Assembly (NCBI GenBank): GCA_903905685.1
Contig: CAIVHI010000485.1
Location: 1-5,478 of the forward strand
From: an uncultured Bacteroidota bacterium
GTDB taxonomy: Bacteria; Bacteroidota; Bacteroidia; Chitinophagales; Chitinophagaceae
Direction: 5' to 3'
DNA length: 5,478 nt
Position numbers and translations under genes: made by a program
Shown: positions 1-5,478 of the stretch, piece after piece
How the letters are laid out: every line of letters begins with the position of its first letter
Position numbering within the stretch: position 1 is the first letter of the stretch
The notes under the pieces: model-generated
Database searches by the model: none
The model's input: the letters and a program-made list of their open reading frames with translations, nothing else
What the model was told of the DNA's origin: nothing

Positions 1-1101
1 AAGAAAATGGAATTTAGCGAAACGGTAGAGCTATCGGGCGTCCCCAAAGAGACCATTTTCAACAGGGCATCGTCTTGGATACATGAATACTTCCATAAAA
101 ATCCGGCAATCATCAAAATTCAGGATAAATCTTCGGGAGTTGTTTTTGGTGAGGCAAGATGGAATGTGGGAGATGAAGATGAAATTACATTTTCCATAAG
201 TATCAAGGCCGCGGACGGACAATACACTTTCGTTTTTCATGAATTTTACCATGAAGCCGGGTCGTTGGACAACCCCAAACCCGAATGTTGCGTGTCGTCG
301 AAACAATGGGTCAAGATTAAGGGTGGCGCGAACGCCCATGCAATGGATATGGTGAAGAATTTGAAGGACCGCATGAAGTCCTCATCGGCATCGGATGCTT
401 TCGTTACGGTTCCCCTTATAGACACTTCAGCGCGCGTTGCTTCGCACGCTGCCCAGCCCGAAGCACTAGGTATCAAGCAGCCTTCATTATTCTATTTCCA
501 AATTGGGGGTGCCGATGCGGTATCAACGGGCGGCGCATCTCCTTCAAGCTCAGGGTTTGGTGGCCGCCATGGAGGTACTCCATCAACGGTAGGCTCCGTT
601 TACAACTACCATGCCGAGTTGGGGCTGTTTCTGCCATCGCGCAGCGATAAGTATCAAGGGTTTTCAATGGCGGCAGGCTATATGGGTGTTCCCCTCACCA
701 TGAAAGTCACCTCAACTTCCTATGCCACGGGAAACCCGGTTCAATCACAATCCAACGTGTCCTATTCGGGCGACTATATAGAGTTGAAACCCGGCTACAG
801 CATTTTTGGGCATAAATCGCGCCCCTTCAGTTATAATGTCAGTTTCGGTTTGGACTTGATGATTACAGCCACGTCCAATTTCAAGGATTTGATTGGGCCA
901 TTTGCGGGTTTTGGATATCGTTTTGGCAACCTAATGGCACAAGCATCGTTCGACTACTCGCTGAACAGTATTTATGGTGCGTCTAGCGGTGGTTTTCGCG
1001 GTGGTGGCGGCACAACCGTGCAGCCCATTTTTTTGGGGTTGGGCGTGGCCTACTACCCCAAAATGAAGGTATCCAAATCCGCAACCGTCAAACGTCGTTA
1101 G
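1..1101 (+). CDS. DUF4468 domain plus probable outer-membrane beta-barrel protein, 5' end outside window
   Basis: The frame is open to the left edge. The first ATG (position 7) falls at what looks like the first strand of the domain, so it is probably an internal Met and the signal peptide lies upstream, outside the window. Counting from that Met (364 residues), residues 1-120 fit DUF4468: an opening strand (EFSETVELSGVPKETIF), an amphipathic helix (RASSWIHEYF), then DKSSGVVFGEA. This is a small alpha/beta domain common in exported Bacteroidota proteins; its function is unknown. Residues 125-160 are a Ser/Ala-rich linker. Residues 160-355 are Gly/aromatic-rich with alternating hydrophobic strands (about 220-240, 254-268, 275-293, 298-325, 338-352), as in a small outer-membrane barrel. 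The end is basic (VKRR), with no type IX secretion C-terminal domain seen. Its stop codon overlaps that of the opposing gene by 4 bases. DUF4468 is assigned from remembered family pattern and the barrel is inferred from strand pattern only. Confidence 0.75.
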   Translation, partial: KKMEFSETVELSGVPKETIFNRASSWIHEYFHKNPAIIKIQDKSSGVVFGEARWNVGDEDEITFSISIKAADGQYTFVFHEFYHEAGSLDNPKPECCVSSKQWVKIKGGANAHAMDMVKNLKDRMKSSSASDAFVTVPLIDTSARVASHAAQPEALGIKQPSLFYFQIGGADAVSTGGASPSSSGFGGRHGGTPSTVGSVYNYHAELGLFLPSRSDKYQGFSMAAGYMGVPLTMKVTSTSYATGNPVQSQSNVSYSGDYIELKPGYSIFGHKSRPFSYNVSFGLDLMITATSNFKDLIGPFAGFGYRFGNLMAQASFDYSLNSIYGASSGGFRGGGGTTVQPIFLGLGVAYYPKMKVSKSATVKRR

Positions 1102-2612
1102 GCCGTTGCCGTTTTGAATGCATTAAACGCATTTCCCAAGTGGTCTATGATGTCTCCCGCCCGCATCGCTTCCTGAGATAGTTTTGCGGCGGCAAAATCG
1201 CCCGCACAGCCATGTAGGAATACGCCCAATTGGGCAGCTTCTACCGACGAATATCCTTGGCCCAACAAACTCGTGATGATGCCGGTCAATACATCGCCGG
1301 CTCCACCCGTGGCCATACCCGGATTGCCGCTCAAATTATAATGGCATTCACCATCGGGTGTTACAACCGCAGTATGGTGTCCCTTCAGCACGATGAATAC
1401 TCCATAGCGCATGGCCTGTATTTTTGCGTTATCGGTTTGAATCATTGAGTTCGTATTGCTCCCAAAGAGCCTTGAAAATTCCTTGGGGTGTGGGGTGAGT
1501 ATGGACCCGGGCGGCAACTTTCCCATCAATTCCGGGTGTGCCGACAAGATGTTCAGCGCGTCTGCATCCAAGACGATGGGCTTTCGGCAGGCTTCCAAAA
1601 AATCGGCAACAGCCTGAACCGTTTTTGCCGCGATGCCCAAGCCGGGACCAATGCCGATGGCGTTGAAGTCGTCCCATCCGGTTATGACTTCCAAAACATG
1701 TTCTCCGTTAGTAAGGCACATGGCCTCAGGTATGAATGTCTGTATTGGAAGGTAACCGCAATTGGGCGCCATTACCGTCACGGTACCGGCTCCTGCACAA
1801 ACAGCGGCTTTTGCGGCGAGGGCAATGCTACCTATCTTGCCATGGCTACCACCAATAACCAACGTTTTACCATAAGTACCCTTATGGCCAAATGCGCCAC
1901 GCGGCTTGAAAATAGCTTGTGCATCAGCAAATTGGGTGGTATGGTAAGAAGTATGGGTAGTTGCAATGTAATCGGCATCGAGGCCGATATCCAAAATTTC
2001 CACGGTTCCTGTAAATATTGAAGCTTCGGGGTGTAGGAACGACCGCTTATAAAATTGGAAACTTAACGTGGAATGGGTCCTGAAGACTTGCGCATCATCA
2101 TCGGGCAACGCATCGGCATACATTCCCGATGGGATATCTATTGCGATTTTCAGATTTTTTAATGAATTCAAGTGCTGTATGAACGATGCCCCCCAACCGG
2201 TGAGCGCACGGTTGAGTCCGGTGCCGAAAATGGCATCGATTATCACGATGTTGGATGGCAGTTCGGAAATGAAAGTTCCGGGCTGCAACACGGTAACCAA
2301 ATCGCGATGCAGTTTTTGGAGGCAGTCCAAGTTGGCTTGGCAGTCGTCCGAAAGTTGATTGCCCACCATCAGTAGGAATGCCTTGGTGCCATATCCCCTT
2401 TGATGCAACATTCTTGTAATGGCTAGGCCGTCGCCACCGTTATTTCCCGGGCCGCAAAAAACAACGAAGGTCGTGTTTTTGCTATAGATTCGGGCAATAT
2501 GGCGCACGCATGCTTCGGCTGCTTTTTCCATCAGGGCCAAACTTCCCCCTCCCGATTTCAGTATGGTAGCTTTATCGCATTCCCGTATTTGTAGCGCACT
2601 GAATATTTTCAT
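1098..2612 (-). CDS. nnr: Bifunctional NAD(P)H-hydrate epimerase / ADP-dependent NAD(P)H-hydrate dehydratase
   Basis: This cytosolic repair enzyme deals with hydrated NADH and NADPH. The N-terminal half interconverts R- and S-NAD(P)HX, and the C-terminal half dehydrates S-NAD(P)HX using ADP. The 504-residue length is normal for the fused YjeF form. The epimerase domain (about 1-215) shows MEKAAEA (28-34), the nucleotide-binding GPGNNGGDG (54-62), DAIFGTG (126-132) and DIPSG (159-163). The dehydratase domain (about 235-500), a ribokinase-like fold, shows HKGTYGK (243-249), GGSHGKIGS (254-262), IGPGLG (321-326), VLDADALN (347-354), TPHPKE (373-378), VLKGHH (408-413) and the signature NPGMATGGAGDVLTG (430-444), with D440 as the expected catalytic Asp. 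All key motifs are intact. The ATG start gives the usual N-terminus (MKIFSALQIRECD) and has no Shine-Dalgarno. The gene is divergent from sucD and converges on the DUF4468 gene. The name nnrD/yjeF is also used for this fusion. Confidence 0.96.
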   Translation of the reverse strand: MKIFSALQIRECDKATILKSGGGSLALMEKAAEACVRHIARIYSKNTTFVVFCGPGNNGGDGLAITRMLHQRGYGTKAFLLMVGNQLSDDCQANLDCLQKLHRDLVTVLQPGTFISELPSNIVIIDAIFGTGLNRALTGWGASFIQHLNSLKNLKIAIDIPSGMYADALPDDDAQVFRTHSTLSFQFYKRSFLHPEASIFTGTVEILDIGLDADYIATTHTSYHTTQFADAQAIFKPRGAFGHKGTYGKTLVIGGSHGKIGSIALAAKAAVCAGAGTVTVMAPNCGYLPIQTFIPEAMCLTNGEHVLEVITGWDDFNAIGIGPGLGIAAKTVQAVADFLEACRKPIVLDADALNILSAHPELMGKLPPGSILTPHPKEFSRLFGSNTNSMIQTDNAKIQAMRYGVFIVLKGHHTAVVTPDGECHYNLSGNPGMATGGAGDVLTGIITSLLGQGYSSVEAAQLGVFLHGCAGDFAAAKLSQEAMRAGDIIDHLGNAFNAFKTATA

Positions 2613-2646
2613 GAAATCGTTTTTGAAGTGACTGCTGGCGCGTTTC

Positions 2647-2654
2647 CAAAATTA
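2647..2654 (-). promoter_or_regulatory. Candidate Bacteroidota -7 element for nnr
   Basis: Read on the minus strand the sequence is TAATTTTG, a perfect match to TAnnTTTG. It lies 34 bases upstream of the nnr ATG and would give a leader of roughly 30 bases. No TTG is present 17-23 bases further upstream, so the -33 half is missing or degenerate. The assignment rests on the -7 match and its position. Confidence 0.42.
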
Positions 2655-2712
2655 ATTCTGCATGAACTAACGGTGAAATGACCCCGAGCAAAAGTCGAAA
2701 AAATATTTGTTA

Positions 2713-2743
2713 TTTGCTTTTGCATTGATTTGGTATAAATTTG
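2713..2743 (+). promoter_or_regulatory. Bacteroidota-type promoter of sucD (-33 TTTG, -7 TAAATTTG)
   Basis: TTTG at 2713-2716 and TAAATTTG at 2736-2743 are separated by exactly 19 bases. This matches the Bacteroidota housekeeping sigma consensus TTTG-N19-TAnnTTTG in both halves. Transcription should begin near 2747, leaving a leader of only about 15-20 bases before the sucD ATG. It also settles the start of sucD, because an in-frame TTG at 2707 lies upstream of this promoter and would not be in the transcript. Confidence 0.75.
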
Positions 2744-2763
2744 CGCGAAATTCAAACTACAAC

Positions 2764-3645
2764 ATGTCAGTTCTGGTAAATAAAGACTCGAAGGTAATCG
2801 TTCAGGGCTTTACAGGTACCGAGGGTACCTTCCACGCAAGCCAAATGATAGAATATGGAACCAACGTTGTTGGCGGCGTTACGCCGGCTAAAGGCGGTAC
2901 ACTCCATTTGGATCGTCCCGTATTCAACACGGTGAATGATGCGGTGGCCGCAACAGGTGCCGATGTATCGATAATTTTCGTTCCTCCGGCATTTGCTGCC
3001 GATGCTGTAATGGAAGCTGCGGATGCCGGTATCAAGGTCATCATCTGTATCACAGAAGGTATTCCCGTTCAAGATATGGTCGTTGCTCGCGAATACATCA
3101 ATGGTAAAAACTGTAGGTTGGTAGGCCCCAATTGCCCCGGCATCATTACCGCAGGCGAGGCGAAGGTGGGTATAATGCCCGGTTTCGTTTTCAAGCCCGG
3201 ACGCATCGGTATCGTTTCCAAGTCGGGTACTTTGACCTATGAAGCTGCCGACCAAGCGGTAAAGGCAGGCTTGGGTATTTCTACTGCAATAGGCATTGGT
3301 GGCGACCCCATCATCGGTACCACGACCAAGGAAGCCGTAGAATTGCTGATGAACGACCCTGAAACCGATGGTATCATCATGATTGGTGAAATTGGCGGTA
3401 CCATGGAGGCGGAAGCTGCCCGCTGGCTGAAAGACAATATGCGTAAACCCGTTGTAGGCTTCATTGCCGGCCAAACAGCGCCCGCAGGGCGCAGAATGGG
3501 CCACGCTGGTGCCATCATAGGCGGTGCCGATGATACTGCAGCAGCAAAAATGAAAATTCTTGCAGAATGTGGCATCCACGTGGTTGCCAGTCCTGCCAAT
3601 ATCGGTAAGACGATGGCCGAGGCACTCTCAGCAGTTCCCGCCTAA
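2764..3645 (+). CDS. sucD: Succinyl-CoA ligase (ADP/GDP-forming) subunit alpha
   Basis: This is the alpha subunit of succinyl-CoA synthetase, the TCA-cycle enzyme that converts succinyl-CoA to succinate with substrate-level phosphorylation; it works with the beta subunit SucC in the cytosol. The protein has 293 residues, close to the usual 289-290. The N-terminal CoA-binding Rossmann domain shows QGFTGTEGT (14-22), GGVTPAKGG (37-45), FVPP (72-75), ITEGIP (96-101) and GPNCPG (121-126). The C-terminal ligase domain shows SKSGTLTYE (152-160), GIGGDP (177-182), GEIGG (208-212) and GHAGAIIGG, where His247 is the phosphorylated catalytic histidine (His246 in E. coli). The start at 2764 is chosen over an in-frame TTG at 2707 because it gives the family N-terminus (MSVLVNKDSKVIVQGF) and the promoter overlaps the longer version. 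There is no Shine-Dalgarno. sucC is not adjacent, so the gene appears monocistronic, with its own promoter and terminator. Confidence 0.97.
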   Translation: MSVLVNKDSKVIVQGFTGTEGTFHASQMIEYGTNVVGGVTPAKGGTLHLDRPVFNTVNDAVAATGADVSIIFVPPAFAADAVMEAADAGIKVIICITEGIPVQDMVVAREYINGKNCRLVGPNCPGIITAGEAKVGIMPGFVFKPGRIGIVSKSGTLTYEAADQAVKAGLGISTAIGIGGDPIIGTTTKEAVELLMNDPETDGIIMIGEIGGTMEAEAARWLKDNMRKPVVGFIAGQTAPAGRRMGHAGAIIGGADDTAAAKMKILAECGIHVVASPANIGKTMAEALSAVPA

Positions 3646-3666
3646 TTATCGTAACTAAGGAAATCC

Positions 3667-3699
3667 AAAAAACCCCGTTGCTAACAGCGGGGTTTTTTT
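3667..3699 (+). terminator. Intrinsic terminator of sucD
   Basis: A 14-base-pair stem (3667-3680 with 3685-3698, one G-T wobble) closes a 4-base loop, CTAA. The GC core is CCCCG/CGGGG, followed by seven T at 3693-3699. The stem begins with six A on the left, so it could also stop transcription arriving from the right. It lies 21 bases after the sucD stop codon and separates sucD from the next gene. Confidence 0.93.
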
Positions 3700-3746
3700 A
3701 CGAGTTGGTTTTTTGGGGTCGAAAGGTTTTTTTTATGGAAAACCGA

Positions 3747-3754
3747 TAATTTTG
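3747..3754 (+). promoter_or_regulatory. Candidate -7 element for the DUF6600-like gene
   Basis: TAATTTTG is a perfect TAnnTTTG match, 69 bases upstream of the ATG at 3824. Transcription would start near 3758 and give a leader of about 65 bases. There is no TTG at the -33 position. Instead a run of eight T (3727-3734) lies just upstream, which may help as an AT-rich contact. It follows the sucD terminator and fits an independent transcript. Confidence 0.45.
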
Positions 3755-3823
3755 GCACACTAATTGGATGGTATACCTTGAAGGCACGATTTGCCGTTTT
3801 TTGGACAATAAATACGAATTAAT

Positions 3824-5227
3824 ATGAAAAGGCTGCTAAATGCGAAGTTGATTCTACCCATGCTGGTAGCATTGTTCTTGACTGCGCCGGCACACCGGGC
3901 TCAAGCTCAAGACGTAACGGTTTCTTACCAATCTTTCTACGACAATCTGGCACCTTATGGCCAGTGGGTATACGATCCGCAATTCGGTAATGTTTTCGTT
4001 CCCAACGAAGATCAAGACTTCAGACCCTATACCCGTGGCCGCTGGGTGATGACGGAATATGGAAACACTTGGATCTCTGATGACCCTTGGGGTTGGGCTT
4101 GCTACCACTATGGCCGCTGGACCTACAATGGCTACTACGGTTGGATATGGATTCCCGGCTATGAGTGGGCTCCCGCTTGGGTAAGTTGGAGATGGGGTGG
4201 GGGATATTGCGGTTGGGCACCTTTGGGCCCGGGCCTCTATGCTGGCGACAATTACTACTGCCCCGACAACTGGTGGGTATTTGTAGAGCCTCACTATATG
4301 TATGAACCCCGTTGGCACGACCATTGGGATGGCTATGCCCGCAATAGGGTCTACATCCGCCGCACCGAGTTCATGAACAACTATGACGGAGGTGGAAGTT
4401 ACGGGCATTACAACTACGGTCCTCGTGCTGAGGTGGTTCAACGCACCACTAACCAAGCGGTTGTTGTTTACCGAACCACTAACAGCAATAATGCAGGCCC
4501 AGCCGTAGTAAGCCAAAATACGGTGAATATCTATCACCCCAATGTTGATAGGAACAGTGTAAGTACCGCCCGCCCGGCTCAAGTAATGCAGGCACCTCGC
4601 CCAATTCAGGCAAAGGGCGAACCTACAGCAAAGCCCGGTGCCGGCAATAGGGTAGCTGCTTTCCATCAAGAGCACCCCATGCCACCCGTTCAGACCCAAC
4701 ATCAAACCGGTGCTCCAGGCCATAACCCGCAGCCCACTCCGGCTACGCAGTTTCAACAAGGTGGCCACCAGCCTCTGCCTGCTCCAATGCAACATAATCC
4801 ACAGCCTGAGCCTGCTCAACACAATCCTCAGCCGGCACCCATGCAGCATAACACGCAGCCCGAGCCCATTCAACATAATCCTCAGCCTCAACCTGCGCCA
4901 ATGCAACACAACCCGGCTCCTCAACCGGCGCCGATGCAACACAACCCGCAACCGCAGCCGGCCCCAATGCAGCACAACCCCGCTCCACAACCTGCGCCTA
5001 TGCAGCATAATCAGCAGCCCGCTCCCGGCAATCAATATCAACAGGGAAATCGTCAGCCGGAACCGGTTCAGCATCAGCCGCCGCAACCACCTGCACCGCG
5101 CCCCCAGCCACAGGGTGGACAAATGCAACAGCAACGTCAAGATGGTGCTCCACATGGCCAAAGTCATCCCGCTCCCCGCACCAACAACACCAACCAAAAC
5201 CAGAACAACGGGGAACACAAGAAATAA
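3824..5227 (+). CDS. Secreted DUF6600-like Trp/Gly-rich protein with Pro/Gln/His repeat tail
   Basis: The function is unknown. The 467-residue protein starts with a clear Sec signal peptide (MKRLLNAK, hydrophobic core 9-23) and a likely signal peptidase I site after AQA at residue 28; there is no lipobox. Residues 35-165 are very rich in Trp, Tyr and Gly (APYGQWVYDPQFGNVFVPN, DPWGWACYHYGRW, YGWIWIPG, APAWVSWRWGGGYCGWAPL), the pattern of DUF6600 proteins, exported proteins of unknown role. Cysteines 93, 129 and 146 are the only ones in the mature part. Residues 165-320 are a Thr/Asn/Val-containing linker. Residues 323-402 hold eight QHN repeats, and the end is low-complexity Pro/Gln/Asn (NNTNQNQNNGEHKK). 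No membrane anchor or type IX C-terminal domain is seen, so periplasmic, outer-membrane-associated or surface location is inferred. The ATG is preceded by an AT-rich, Shine-Dalgarno-free leader. Terminators before the gene and after it mark a single-gene transcript. Confidence 0.9.
   Translation: MKRLLNAKLILPMLVALFLTAPAHRAQAQDVTVSYQSFYDNLAPYGQWVYDPQFGNVFVPNEDQDFRPYTRGRWVMTEYGNTWISDDPWGWACYHYGRWTYNGYYGWIWIPGYEWAPAWVSWRWGGGYCGWAPLGPGLYAGDNYYCPDNWWVFVEPHYMYEPRWHDHWDGYARNRVYIRRTEFMNNYDGGGSYGHYNYGPRAEVVQRTTNQAVVVYRTTNSNNAGPAVVSQNTVNIYHPNVDRNSVSTARPAQVMQAPRPIQAKGEPTAKPGAGNRVAAFHQEHPMPPVQTQHQTGAPGHNPQPTPATQFQQGGHQPLPAPMQHNPQPEPAQHNPQPAPMQHNTQPEPIQHNPQPQPAPMQHNPAPQPAPMQHNPQPQPAPMQHNPAPQPAPMQHNQQPAPGNQYQQGNRQPEPVQHQPPQPPAPRPQPQGGQMQQQRQDGAPHGQSHPAPRTNNTNQNQNNGEHKK
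4790..5029 (+). repeat. In-gene tandem repeat encoding eight QHN-x-P units
   Basis: The array encodes residues 323-402 of the DUF6600-like protein. It consists of three 9-residue units (QHNPQPEPA, QHNPQPAPM, QHNTQPEPI), four 11-residue units alternating QHNPQPQPAPM and QHNPAPQPAPM, and a final QHNQQPAPG. The alternating pair forms a 22-residue higher-order unit present twice (4871-4936 and 4937-5002). The two copies are identical in protein but differ at 13 third-codon positions. The sequence is likely extended and polyproline-like, with one His in each repeat. Confidence 0.93.
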
Positions 5228-5246
5228 GTTTCCAATTGATACAGAT

Positions 5247-5291
5247 GGACAGGGCCGATTCTTGGATAGAGTCGGCCCTGTCCTTATTTTT
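5247..5291 (+). terminator. Intrinsic terminator of the DUF6600-like gene
   Basis: A 15-base-pair stem (5247-5261 with 5269-5283, one G-T wobble, core GGACAGGGCCG) closes a 7-base loop, TTGGATA, and is followed by TTATTTTT. It lies 19 bases after the stop codon. Its loop and T-tract also contain promoter-like sequence for the next gene, listed separately. Confidence 0.92.
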
Positions 5292-5292
5292 G
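5262..5292 (+). promoter_or_regulatory. Candidate promoter for the 5361 gene, nested in the terminator
   Basis: TTG at 5262-5264 and TATTTTTG at 5285-5292 are 20 bases apart, which fits TTG-N17-23-TAnnTTTG. The TTG is in the terminator loop and the -7 element is its T-tract plus the next G. Transcription would start near 5296, with a leader of about 65 bases. T-tracts match TAnnTTTG easily, so chance is a real alternative. Confidence 0.33.
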
Positions 5293-5350
5293 AACACGCT
5301 GAATACCCATAACCGATCGTCCGGTATACCACTACGTCTTACCCGCACAA

Positions 5351-5358
5351 TACATTTG
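5351..5358 (+). promoter_or_regulatory. Alternative -7 element directly before the 5361 gene
   Basis: TACATTTG is a perfect TAnnTTTG match that ends 2 bases before the ATG at 5361. If used, transcription would start at or just after the ATG, giving a leaderless or nearly leaderless message. No TTG is seen at the -33 distance. It competes with the candidate at 5262-5292. Confidence 0.28.
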
Positions 5359-5360
5359 CA

Positions 5361-5478
5361 ATGGCCTTCTATGACTTGTCCAAATCCGATAGGCTTGATT
5401 TCGTTTTAGAAGTCAACGCACGCCTTTTCAGCGATTTTGAAAACGGAAGCCAACGGGAGTTGGAAGCGCTATTTGGAG
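5361..5478 (+). CDS. N-terminal fragment of an unidentified protein, possibly HEAT-repeat/DNA alkylation repair-like
   Basis: An ATG at 5361 opens a frame that has no stop before the right edge (39 codons). The peptide begins MAFYDLSKSDRLDFVLEVN and continues with a charged, helical-looking stretch (ARLFSDFENGSQRELEALFG). It has no signal peptide, so it is probably cytosolic. The opening resembles, from memory, Bacteroidota proteins annotated as HEAT-repeat or DNA alkylation repair-like, which begin with a short F-Y-[DE]-L segment followed by helices. Too little is visible to confirm this. It follows the terminator of the previous gene on the same strand, so it is probably the first gene of a new transcript. 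There is no Shine-Dalgarno. Confidence 0.6.
   Translation, partial: MAFYDLSKSDRLDFVLEVNARLFSDFENGSQRELEALFG

Noticed and set aside
1081..1133. Weak hairpins (GCAAC/GTTGC and AATGC/GCATT) near the convergent stops, as a bidirectional terminator
   Set aside because: The stems are only 5 base pairs with large loops and no proper T-tract, much weaker than the two clear terminators in the window.
1488..2021. A 177-codon plus-strand frame inside nnr
   Set aside because: It is the shadow of the intact NAD(P)HX repair gene on the other strand, and its translation has no family resemblance.
2707..2763. A 19-codon TTG-initiated extension of sucD
   Set aside because: It contains the promoter's -33 and -7 elements, so it would not be transcribed, and SucD proteins normally begin at the MSVLVNK-type start.
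2767..3579. A 270-codon open frame antisense to sucD
   Set aside because: It lies wholly inside a complete, motif-perfect sucD and has no recognisable protein features.
3770..3777. The 8-base palindrome GGTATACC, also at 5323-5330, as a possible operator pair around the DUF6600-like gene
   Set aside because: The matches are only 8 bases with no shared flanking sequence, and they sit at different positions relative to the promoters. Two chance copies are plausible.
4710..5312. A 200-codon open frame on the plus strand, shifted by one base within the repeat tail
   Set aside because: The sense gene's silent differences fall on second codon positions in this frame and would change residues. The peptide is Arg/Ser/Leu/Thr-rich low complexity, as expected from a shifted Pro/Gln repeat, and it crosses the terminator.
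3854..5332. A 492-codon open frame antisense to the DUF6600-like gene
   Set aside because: It shares triplet boundaries with the sense gene and is open because Pro/Gln/Trp codons rarely give reverse stops. The 13 silent differences between the sense repeat units fall on first positions of this frame, where most would change the amino acid, so the sense frame is the conserved one. It also runs through the terminator hairpin.

Overview
The window looks like chromosomal DNA of a Bacteroidota (Bacteroidetes) bacterium. Three things point there. Perfect copies of the Bacteroidota -7 promoter element TAnnTTTG lie upstream of the visible gene starts. The starts have AT-rich leaders without a Shine-Dalgarno sequence. 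Two protein families typical of the phylum are present (DUF4468, and a Trp/Gly-rich DUF6600-type secreted protein). There is no sign of a mobile element, phage, CRISPR array, tRNA or rRNA. All five genes look host-like, and the region is mostly ordinary.

Layout: (1) 1-1101 (+) is the 3' part of a gene for an envelope protein with a DUF4468 domain followed by a probable outer-membrane beta-barrel; its start and presumed signal peptide lie outside the window. (2) 1098-2612 (-) is a complete bifunctional NAD(P)HX epimerase/dehydratase, converging on gene 1 with a 4-base overlap of stop codons. (3) 2764-3645 (+) is a complete succinyl-CoA ligase alpha subunit (sucD). It is divergent from gene 2, has the best promoter in the window (TTTG-N19-TAAATTTG) and ends in a strong intrinsic terminator. 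(4) 3824-5227 (+) encodes a secreted protein with a Trp/Tyr/Gly-rich DUF6600-like domain and a long Pro/Gln/His tail of eight 9- or 11-residue QHN repeats, followed by a second strong terminator. (5) 5361 to the right edge (+) is the first 39 codons of another gene, possibly a HEAT-repeat/DNA alkylation repair-like protein.

The genes do not form one operon. Genes 3, 4 and 5 are each separated by a terminator and promoter-like sequences, and gene 2 faces the other way. Functionally there are two housekeeping metabolic enzymes (nicotinamide cofactor repair, TCA cycle) and two envelope proteins of unknown role.

The observations most worth a second look are three. The QHN repeats of gene 4 are identical in protein over a 22-residue duplicated unit but differ at 13 synonymous positions, so the repeat is under protein-level constraint. 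A promoter-like sequence for gene 5 sits inside the terminator of gene 4. The DUF4468-plus-barrel architecture of gene 1 is the third.
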